25,858 nt of DNA from assembly GCF_001949145.1 (NCBI RefSeq), contig NW_019091495.1, positions 1 through 25,858 of the forward strand, given 5' to 3'. A program made the position numbers and the translations under genes. The notes beneath the pieces were generated by a model, which made no database searches, was not told where the DNA came from, and worked only from the letters and a program-made list of their open reading frames with translations. This stretch comes from Acanthaster planci (Eukaryota; Echinodermata; Asteroidea; Valvatida; Acanthasteridae). Shown here one piece after another: positions 9,058 to 17,397 of the stretch (its first letter is position 1; each line of letters opens with the position of its first letter).

Positions 9058-11346
9058 TTACCGCTGCAAAGCCCTCATGGCTGTATCTTTCTGACGCTTG
9101 ATATCTGCAGCTAATTTATCCCAACGTATTACGTCACTGGTGGCATCAAAGCAACAAAAGACATCTCTCAGCTCCACCGGCACTGCAGATTGGTCCCTGC
9201 GAATCGGGAAAATGGCATGACAGCGTTTTCTGAGCATAAGAGCCTGATGCATGTAATACTGACACTCTGTCTCGAAACCATCTGTAATGACAAGTAAAAT
9301 GCAAGCACTGATCTTCATCAAGTTGAGGTCGCTCTCAATGACGAGGGAACCTGCTAAGGAATCTGTGCGGTCTGTGCACCCCTTCAGGTTCCTAGTCTCC
9401 ATCTTGGGAAGCAATTCCTCGTGTACCCATTTGTCGTTGCTCTTGGAATACACCACGAAGAAGTCATATTCGATATTTTTATTTGATATATTTTCTCGGG
9501 CTTCTCCGACTGACGTGTCCTCTATAGTCATGCTTTTGATTCCGCTCACTAGTGAGGCAGCTGCACCTGCTAGATCTGGAGACGCTGGAGAGGATGCACC
9601 CAAGGAGTCAGGGGACTGATGGCCCAAGTTATCGGAATCTCCATCCTTCTTCGCCACGCCATCACCCGCTTGTTGTTCTGGGCTTTCCCACGACTCTTTC
9701 AGCAGTCCTCCTTGTCGAGGAGGTGGACTCAGTGGGGACGGTGGTTCGTTTGCCATCAACAGCTTCAAGAGACCCTCATTGTGTGGAATTGTTCTGCAAT
9801 AATCAACGAATATCTGTAGTTCTTGTTTGTATTCTGCTCGCCATGAGCCGCAGCAGTACTTGAGAAGGGTGCTACTTCCGTACTTCTCCATTGCCTGCCT
9901 CAACGATTCGGCCATCTCGTCCAAAGAGGATTCAACCTTTGGTTCGCTTCGCAGTAAGCAGAGGTAGCAGCGAAATAGTTCATGGAAGTATCCTGTGTAC
10001 TGAGAAGTCGCAGGCTGCAAGTCCAAAGCTTCGTTAAAGCGTTCAATTGCCTCGCGATAATGACCCAAGTCGAACAGGCAGCGACCGAGTGAGCGTTTCA
10101 CGTGTGCTTGCCTGCCTCCGTCTTCACAATCCTCAGCCTGTTTGAGGTACCCAAATTCCCTCTCGAGGTACCCTCTCTTTGTCTCGTTTGACTCATCCGT
10201 GTGCTCCGCCAACAAGTGGTAAACCTCAGCTATATTTAGCAGGTCCCATGAAGCATTGCGGATTTCTGTTGCCTTCTCCATATCACGTAATGCATGTTTC
10301 AGCACACTTTGATCTGGTTGGGAATGTCGTTTACTGTCCTCCTTAAACCTTCGGATTTTCCATTTAAAGAACTTCAGTCGGACTGTTCCTCTCGTGCTAA
10401 AAGCGTAGAAGTTATAGTCACTGTCATCCAGCCTAATCGACTCATCAAGTAATCGCAGTGCCTCGTTGGTGTGCCGTCGAAGGGAATATACAAAGTTTGC
10501 GTAGCGAGCTAAAATCCTAGCCTTTGAAATGTCTGACGTTGCAGTGTCTCGTGCCTTTTTCATGCACTCCTCCGGGTCTTCGATAAATTTCTTCAGGCAG
10601 TCCGGCAAATGGGAAGATGTGCAGTGCTTCCTGTTCTTAATTTTACGAAAAATGTCTCCCAAATGGCGCCAGCTTTCGCACTGGTACTCCGAATCCCCTG
10701 GATCTCTTTGCGTTATTTCATAGAAGTGGTTTACTGCTGTGTCCATGTAGTCTCTTGATTGCAAGTGATTTTCTCCGAAGCAAAACTTATCGAAGATCTT
10801 ATGCGCATTTTTGGCCATGCAGAATTTCCACATGTCCTTTTCCGCTGTCTCTATCCAATCTCCACCAATTTCAAGAGCTGTGTGAAAAATGCCATTGGAT
10901 TCGATGAATCGCTCAGTGCCAGCGTTATCTGTGTGCATATCGCAGGCATAAGCATAAGCCTGCTCCGCTCTGCACCTTGCTTTGTTCCTGATGGCTTCTT
11001 CTGTAGATTCACTTAGGTACTCCTTCAGTTTTCTCTCAAATCTTTCACCTTCTACTGTCCTGTAAACTTTCTTAAATAGAAATTGTATGTTAGCTAGTGC
11101 GTTGAGATTGCGTCCATCCTTGGAGAGAATGGCGCGAAAATTTGTCTCGGCGTCTTTGTAGCGTTTGAGGTGGAAATTCAGAAGCCCAATGATGTTGAGA
11201 ATGGCGAATTCTTCTGCTCGGTCTTTTCGAGTCCTCAAGTCCGATTCAATATCATTCAGCTTCATCTTAATAGCATCTTTATCCAAGGATGGGTGGTTGA
11301 TTGGCAGTGGTAAGTGGTAAAGTCCTGGCTTAATACTTCCTTCCAT
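9058..11346 (-). CDS. Gene B: TTC22-like TPR protein with C-terminal TIR domain
   Basis: Intact 762-residue single-exon ORF. The start is the ATG at 11346 (A at -3, G at +4), placing PGLYHLPLP at residues 7-15, equivalent to the PGHFHL region near the start of vertebrate TTC22. TPR-like helical repeats cover about residues 45-530 (for example AILNIIGLLNFHLKRYKDAE at 48-67, WRHLGDIFRK at 226-235, RYANF at 281-285, LGRCLFDLGHYREAIERFNE at 420-439). A Pro/Ser/Gly/Asp-rich linker spans about 533-625. The TIR domain starts at 627: box 1 YDFFVVYSKS, then WVHEELLPKME, LKGCTDR, and ACILLVITDGF. The usual RDxxPG loop is replaced by RTDSLAGS, the NADase glutamate position appears to be Tyr, and the box 3 FW is absent. 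By inference it is a cytosolic TPR scaffold or adaptor joining TIR signalling. TTC22 itself has no established biochemical activity. Confidence 0.9.
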   Translation of the reverse strand: MEGSIKPGLYHLPLPINHPSLDKDAIKMKLNDIESDLRTRKDRAEEFAILNIIGLLNFHLKRYKDAETNFRAILSKDGRNLNALANIQFLFKKVYRTVEGERFERKLKEYLSESTEEAIRNKARCRAEQAYAYACDMHTDNAGTERFIESNGIFHTALEIGGDWIETAEKDMWKFCMAKNAHKIFDKFCFGENHLQSRDYMDTAVNHFYEITQRDPGDSEYQCESWRHLGDIFRKIKNRKHCTSSHLPDCLKKFIEDPEECMKKARDTATSDISKARILARYANFVYSLRRHTNEALRLLDESIRLDDSDYNFYAFSTRGTVRLKFFKWKIRRFKEDSKRHSQPDQSVLKHALRDMEKATEIRNASWDLLNIAEVYHLLAEHTDESNETKRGYLEREFGYLKQAEDCEDGGRQAHVKRSLGRCLFDLGHYREAIERFNEALDLQPATSQYTGYFHELFRCYLCLLRSEPKVESSLDEMAESLRQAMEKYGSSTLLKYCCGSWRAEYKQELQIFVDYCRTIPHNEGLLKLLMANEPPSPLSPPPRQGGLLKESWESPEQQAGDGVAKKDGDSDNLGHQSPDSLGASSPASPDLAGAAASLVSGIKSMTIEDTSVGEARENISNKNIEYDFFVVYSKSNDKWVHEELLPKMETRNLKGCTDRTDSLAGSLVIESDLNLMKISACILLVITDGFETECQYYMHQALMLRKRCHAIFPIRRDQSAVPVELRDVFCCFDATSDVIRWDKLAADIKRQKDTAMRALQR

Positions 11347-13289
11347 ACTGATTTTGGGACGGGATCGTCAATTCAACTTGATGCAGAAATCTATTGCAAA
11401 GAAATCAAACAGGCCATACTGTTACCATGTCCTGCTGCGAAGGATCCGAACAAGCTTCGAGAAGTGTCGACACTGGTTCCGTGTACCAAAGTACCCTGTA
11501 TTGTATAAGGTGTGTATTACTATCTATAACGAATCTCTGAAAATGAAGGAAATTTAGGCCAGTAAAATACAAAATTCCATAAGTATCTTTTTCGTAGTCA
11601 CAAATTGATGTAGGTCTGAAAAGTTATGTGTTCTGCCCGAAATGACACATAGAAAATTCAGTAGCATGGCAAGCAAGATGTCAAAATACCAAAAATAGGA
11701 AAAGGAAACTTGAAACTGAAGTTTTCATTTTCAAGGGTTGCATATTAAAATTGCATTACATGCCCTGTGGGCCTCTTTTCGAAGTTTGAAAATCTGCATG
11801 TAAACAATTCCATACATTCAAAACAGAGTTGATCTACAAAAGACAGAGCAAGTTATCCATTAAACACTGAAAAGTCTCATGAGTAACGTTATTTTGCCTT
11901 CCCACACAACCACCCACAAATCTCCCGATGAGGGATTCACAGGGACATGCTCCCCTCCCGTTATGGTTTGCAATATGCCACTTATGCGTTGTCCTGGGAA
12001 GTTGTTTCAACATTTCAGCTCTAGTCTTAGAAAAACGGGAGCAGAATCATGTCCAAAGCATTTCTTCTTGTGAAAGGTTTGAAAGCTTTGAAAGGCCTGG
12101 GTGCATTCAGACTCAAATCTATGACACTGCCATAGGTACTTGTAAGACCAAATACTATAATAATCAAGATTTTATACTCCGAGAAGATTCACAGAGTCAC
12201 ACTGTCAGAGACTTCTCCTATGTCAAACATTTTGTGGGAGGAATATACCCCCCATCCCTCGGGATTACCCCATATTCCCAATGCTGTTGCATTGTTTTCA
12301 ATGAAGTATGGAAATAATATTGTATTTCATTCAATTTAAGGTCTGTTCATGCGATGCTTTTATTTTTTTATAGAAACAGAAACGGTGCAGCTCTCTATTC
12401 CTCTCAGATGTATGGAAGTTCTTTGACATCTATTTTATCTAGGGCCTACTGAATTGAGATGTGCGCTTTTCAGAATATTCAATATTTTCCATTTTCATGA
12501 CATCGAGGGTGCCATTGCTGTGAAATTCCAGGAAGAAACTTTCCAGAGTTTTCCTGCTCATATTTTCTAATTTAAATATACTCACTGGGAATATTTTTGA
12601 GAGAACTTCGTTTACTGGTCTACAGTCATGATCCGAGCCAACAACAAATAACACCTTAAAAATTAAGATGGCGAAATAAAATTCAAACAAATATTGGTGC
12701 TGAAATGATTACAGCATCTAAGCATAATATGTACATCATATGTTGATCATGTACATCCAGTTTTGTATTAGCATGACCCCCGCTCTCTAAATTACAATTT
12801 AAGATGGCAAAACTAACACTGAAATTAGGGTTGATGGTACACAGAAGTATACATGTATTTTATTAAAGAGCTTCATAAAAAGAATTGTATTGTAAAGACA
12901 ATAGCTAAATCAATGTGGGGAGTGCATGCATTAACCGGCTGTAGGGGGGGTGGGGACCCTACTAAAATAACCCCTTTACACGCTGACACCGTCTTTGTAT
13001 CCACATACCAGCGACAATAACTACTATTCTCCAAAAAGGAGAAAAACTTGAAAAGGTTAAATTAAAGGCACATATACGTGACATGACAATTGACATTACC
13101 TGTGGGCACCGCACAACTGCAATGGATGAACTACATCTATATACCGCATGTGTCCGTGATCGTCACCAACATTAATACCGGAAGTTGGAACCACACGAAT
13201 CAGCATCGCGATACAGGGAACGCTGTTCGCAAAGTAAAGGGTCATGAACCCTTTTGCCTCTTCCTTCGCCTCCACAAACCCCACCCAGG
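11347..13289. other. Upstream region of gene B, mostly unassigned
   Basis: The first 150 bp resemble the proximal upstream region of gene A. The remaining 1.8 kb is AT-rich, without a recognised gene. One weak candidate exon lies at 12586-12654 on the minus strand, 23 codons between an AG and a GTGAGT donor. A G-run occurs at about 12943-12956. Confidence 0.4.
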
Positions 13290-13412
13290 ATCTGTGTGTA
13301 CCCTGCGTCACCCCAAAACGGAGTAAACTTTTGGAGGAAAAGTGGGTGGGGAGTCGTTCTTGAATAATCACAGAAAGGGTTTCTCCTACTGCGCAAATGA
13401 ACAAAGGTTACA
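13290..13412. repeat. Duplicated upstream block 1 (copy near gene B)
   Basis: Counterpart of 4140-4290 in the same orientation. The clearest match is (A/G)TCGTTCTTG-ATAATC followed by TGCGCA and AAGGTTA. Located about 2 kb upstream of gene B, against about 1.1 kb for the gene A copy. Confidence 0.5.
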
Positions 13413-14186
13413 GTGCAAAGGTCGTTTTTTTTCATAGAATGGATGTTCATTACACCGAAGAATTAGTAACAGTTCACAATTTTAGAGGTAATTTTTTCCA
13501 ATGACGCCACAACTACGAAGTCGACACAATAGTGAATATGTGTAAACATGGCGATAGATTGGAGCAAGTCCGCGGGGTGCACCACTACAAATAAATTCCC
13601 ATAGACGGCAATGATAAATCCCCACACTTCGCAATTATTTTAAAAATACTCACAACTCTCACAGGTGTCCAGGTTGCACAGGAATACGATGATCGACATG
13701 TCCCCTTTCATTTTCCTTTCAATTTTCGGAGGGTTGACCAATGAATTCTTGAGAAATTTTCACCGGAAGCAGACCACCCCTAAAATGAAGAAAATGTCAC
13801 TGCCCAGAAAAGTAGCCATTTTGAAAAACCATCCCTCTGCAAAACGGCCAAATAGTGCCATTTTCGGACCCGACTGCATCCAAATTGCTCAGAATTTGAA
13901 GGCCAAAGTCCGGGCCAGGGGTTCAGTACCTATTTCTCCAATTCCTCAGTTCCATGGCTCTCAGGACCCTCTAATATAGAATATTTTGAGTGTATAACTT
14001 TTATTAATGACCTCGGCGGACATATTTAGGGCCTTTTTGCGCAGTTTCCCTCTTGTCAATTATTGTGCCGATCAACACGGATGGGAAAGGTTAATCGTAT
14101 GCTGAATCGAATGCAAAACCGCAGAGGATTGTTGGCGAGACGGTGAGCTCACATTAATGCCACTAAGCAACTGATTTTGATAGCAT
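13413..14186. other. Noncoding between the two upstream blocks
   Basis: Nothing recognised. The open frame at 13665-13979 has no domain-like pattern and no splice context that I can support. Confidence 0.35.
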
Positions 14187-14370
14187 GTGTATGACGTCAC
14201 TGATCAACATCAAATGAAATGCCTCAAAAGACCAGTCTGTACCAGCGGCTAACATAGTGTAGGGTGAAGTCCTGGTCCTAACAGCTATATGTGCACGAGC
14301 AGTTTCTCAGTGTGGGAAATCCCAACCATGACTAATCACATTCACATTATACAGCGGCCGTCAAATAATG
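14187..14370. promoter_or_regulatory. Duplicated upstream block 2 with CRE and kappaB-type sites (copy between B and C)
   Basis: TGACGTCA at 14192-14199 and GGGAAATCCC at 14314-14323 lie about 1.1 and 1.0 kb upstream of the gene C start and about 2.9 kb upstream of gene B. They match the 4565-4760 block in order, orientation and near-equal spacing. A shared control region for the divergent pair is possible but is inference. Confidence 0.4.
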
Positions 14371-15305
14371 TTTCATGTTTTGCACTATGCGAAACATCAT
14401 GTGCAAAGGTCACGTTTGCTGTTACAATCGAATGCGACATTGTCTGTTGAAGCTACTTCCCTTCGAATGCATAAATTCAAGCATAGACTGTGAGCAACGA
14501 AATTCGTTTGTGGTAAGTCTTGAGAGCTAAAACACTCTGACTTCGTTTTTCATTCCTGTATACCGTAGAAATGAATATCTTGTTGTATGGAGGATATACA
14601 AATGATTGATAAATGTGTAAATAATTTGAATATTGATCCGCTACAATCATCCCTCGCCGAAATCAAAACTTCAAGCATGAATAAGTCAACTTGTATTTTT
14701 TTATTTATCTATTGGATGATCTAGTACAAGAGTTCGCTTGAAAATACGATTTGTTTGTCTGGCCTTATGTCAGGCATAAATAAGGGTGAAGAACATTTGT
14801 TTTATTTCGTTTCTTTGCGCAAGTTCCAAAAGAACAAAGTCACTCCAACGGTGTCGATACAGCGCATGTGTTGCATGGTCTCTGCAAATGATGCAAAGCT
14901 CTCTATTTCACCTATTTCAATTTTCAAAGAATTTGTTCCCTGTGTTGTATGTTATCAAAAGACATGACAAAACCTTTTCCTACCCACAAAAATCAGCATC
15001 AATCTTGAAAATGCTTTTAACATGTACTTTTTGCTGTCAGTTTTAGTGAAGATGGGTCAGAATTTCTGTAAACTTTAGCGGAAGTAGAGGCGATAATGTC
15101 GCCTTTGCGGACCATCCCTGTCACAACAGATTTTCCATGCGGTCCGAGTTCATGTCAAATTGAGTGAATGTTCTCATTAACAAGACGTCGACAGCGAAAA
15201 CCTTCAACGTTTTGATATTTCTTCCTAGGGTCGAGTCCGGATTAGACTGCTTCAGTTGACACCGCCGTACCACAGCCAGTTGCCCAAACCTGTGACGCGG
15301 TAAAA
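14371..15305 (+). promoter_or_regulatory. Proximal upstream and probable 5' UTR of gene C
   Basis: No separate gene seen. The base composition becomes less AT-rich from about 15050, and the sequence just before the gene C start is GGTAAAA then ATGG, a good initiation context. A pyrimidine run ending in AG at about 15220-15229 could be a splice acceptor for a 5' UTR exon. No TATA box was identified. Confidence 0.35.
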
Positions 15306-17090
15306 ATGGAAGGGAGTGAAGACAGAGCTGTGGTACCAGGTCATTTTGATCTACCTTTGCCATCCAACACAGAGTCCAACATTGACAAGAATCTTTTCAC
15401 TACAAAACTCACTGAGTTACAAGACGACCTGAGGGCAAGACGTGACCGTCCAGAGGAGTTGGCTATTCAGAACGTCATGGGAGTCTTGTCTTTCAGAATA
15501 AAAGATTACGAGGGTGCCCTTGGTTATTTTGAAGCTGTTCTTTCCAAGGATAAAAACAATCTTAATGCCTTGGCAAATAAGCGAGATGTTTATAAGCACC
15601 TGACTCGAACTGCTGATGCAAAGCGTCATCAGGATAAACTTGATGACTTGTTGCAAGTTGGTGAGTTACCGCCAGAAGAAGTCAGACAGCGCCGTTATCG
15701 CAAAGCTCGTTGCCTTGCTGAGCATGCGTATGCATTTGCATGTGACATCCATATCGATAGACCTGGTGAAATTAGGTACGACCAATCAAATTATCTTTAC
15801 GATGATGCATTCACACTTGGCGGTGATCTAGTTGACACCCTGGAGAGAGATAACTGGAAGTTTTGCAAGGCTAAAAACGCTCATAAAATAGTTGATTTCT
15901 GCGTCAGCAACGGAGAATACGCCAAGGCTGCGTCCAACCTGGAATCCGCTGTGAACTTGTTCTTTGAAGTCACCCAGAGCGTTCCTGGGGACCCCGAATT
16001 CAAGTGGGAGAGCTGGCGTCACTTGGCTGACCTCATACGGGCAACTAAAGTTAAGAGGGATTTGAAGGGGTTTCAATTTCGGGATGAATTGCAAGAACAC
16101 AGACAGAATCCCGAGATGTGCATGAAGAACGCCGCAGAGATTGCGCCTGATAGTCCAAAGATGTGGGCACGTTATGCCAATTTCGTTCACTCTTTGAACA
16201 AGATGCACAAGCGAGCGGAGGGCACTAAGAGAGCCAAGGAGATGCTCCAACGGTCAATTCATTTAGACAGCTCTAAATACAATTTCTATGCATTTTCGAC
16301 GCGAGGAAGGATAACTTTAGATAACTACAGATTTTATAGGACCGAGTTTGAGAAGAATTCTAAGTACAGCCACCATCCAGCTATAAGACATTTGGAAGAT
16401 GCCAAACAAGACCTTGAGACCTCTCTCGCCATGCGCGAGACACCTTGGGATTTCTCGTACTTAAGCGAAATTTATCACCTGCGTACTCAGCATCCTGAGA
16501 TGCAGAATAAAGACAACGTCACTAAGCAGGACTTAGAAAAGGCAATACTGTATTCACGGAAGGCATTAGACTGTCAAAACGGGGAGAATCGTCGAGAGGT
16601 GCATCTTGTGTTTGGGCATATTCTCTTCGACATGGGAGATCTTCCAGAGACAATACAATGCTTTAAAAAGGCAGTCGAACTTGAGCCAAAAAGGGACGCA
16701 CACAGCGGAAACTTCACTGAATTACTGAAAGCGTATTTACATCGCCTTCGGCTCGAGTCCAGTCTCAGTGACGGTGGGCCTTTCTTGGATGAAATGGTGC
16801 TCGCATTGAAAACAGCCCAGATCAAGTACGGCAGAAGCAGCCTGGAAAAACACACCATCAGCAAATTGAAGTCAGAGTACCTGGCAGAGATTAAGAAGGT
16901 TGCGGAGTACTGTGAGCGGCGCACAGAGCATAAGGACCTGGTCCCACTCCTGACGTCAGTGGCCGAAAAACCGCCGTTCTCAATACCTGTCCACACTGGG
17001 CGTCCCATGGAAGAACATCGGAAGGCATCGTCGGAGCAAAATGTTGGCGCACGCCCACTGTCGGGAGCTAGTTTAGAATCCTTTCAATAA
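15306..17090 (+). CDS. Gene C: TTC22-like TPR protein without TIR domain
   Basis: Intact 594-residue single-exon ORF, close to the size of vertebrate TTC22 (roughly 570 residues). PGHFDLPLPSN at residues 12-22 matches the family N-terminus. It shares with A and B the blocks NLNALAN, KARCLAEHAYAFACDIH, WKFCKAKNAHKI, ESWRHLADL, RYANFVHSL, YNFYAFSTRGR and GHILFDMGDLPETI, all in the TPR-like helical region (about 50-550). It then has only a short Ser/Pro-containing tail (about 555-594) where A and B carry a linker and TIR domain; I found no TIR-like sequence downstream. It is probably a cytosolic scaffold protein, of unknown substrate or partner. It lies divergent to gene B. It may be closest to the ancestral form, or may have lost the TIR; a tree would decide. 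Confidence 0.9.
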   Translation: MEGSEDRAVVPGHFDLPLPSNTESNIDKNLFTTKLTELQDDLRARRDRPEELAIQNVMGVLSFRIKDYEGALGYFEAVLSKDKNNLNALANKRDVYKHLTRTADAKRHQDKLDDLLQVGELPPEEVRQRRYRKARCLAEHAYAFACDIHIDRPGEIRYDQSNYLYDDAFTLGGDLVDTLERDNWKFCKAKNAHKIVDFCVSNGEYAKAASNLESAVNLFFEVTQSVPGDPEFKWESWRHLADLIRATKVKRDLKGFQFRDELQEHRQNPEMCMKNAAEIAPDSPKMWARYANFVHSLNKMHKRAEGTKRAKEMLQRSIHLDSSKYNFYAFSTRGRITLDNYRFYRTEFEKNSKYSHHPAIRHLEDAKQDLETSLAMRETPWDFSYLSEIYHLRTQHPEMQNKDNVTKQDLEKAILYSRKALDCQNGENRREVHLVFGHILFDMGDLPETIQCFKKAVELEPKRDAHSGNFTELLKAYLHRLRLESSLSDGGPFLDEMVLALKTAQIKYGRSSLEKHTISKLKSEYLAEIKKVAEYCERRTEHKDLVPLLTSVAEKPPFSIPVHTGRPMEEHRKASSEQNVGARPLSGASLESFQ

Positions 17091-17391
17091 TTATATCCAA
17101 TGGCGCAGCCACGGGGGATCGGGACGGGGTTGGGGTAGGCTGGGGACAAGTACCTGTGGGAACTCCGCCCCTTCTACCCTCATCCCCCCCCCGAAGAGTC
17201 TGGCTATGGAGCCAAGGGGGAAGCTGACCCCCTATAGGGACTGGGGATTCCCCAAGAGTGTGGCTACAATGCATGCTGGGCAACATACAACTGTTGGCTG
17301 GAATTCCAGCACCATAGATGGAATGCATGGGTGAAGAAGTGAAAGGCTTCTGAAAACAAGAAGCGAACGAGAAGCTGATGTCAAGAAGTAC
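17091..17391 (+). other. 3' UTR of gene C, with a G/C-rich segment
   Basis: This segment lies between the gene C stop and the first AATAAA. The part at about 17100-17260 is unusually G- and C-rich (runs such as GGGACGGGGTTGGGG and CCCCCCCC), unlike the AT-rich surroundings, and could be a small insertion. No coding signal. Confidence 0.5.
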
Positions 17392-17397
17392 AATAAA
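17392..17397 (+). terminator. Polyadenylation signal AATAAA of gene C
   Basis: Canonical AATAAA, 302 bp after the gene C stop codon on the coding strand, with GT-rich sequence following at about 17399-17450. The cleavage site cannot be fixed from sequence alone. Confidence 0.55.

Noticed and set aside
11879-12317. Plus- and minus-strand short frames considered as thioesterase-like exons
   Set aside because: The possible matches need frameshifts and lack the expected conserved motifs.
715-17090. Bacterial TIR anti-phage or TPR operon interpretation
   Set aside because: The TPR region matches animal TTC22, the genes are not in an operon layout, and the adjacent gene has spliceosomal introns.
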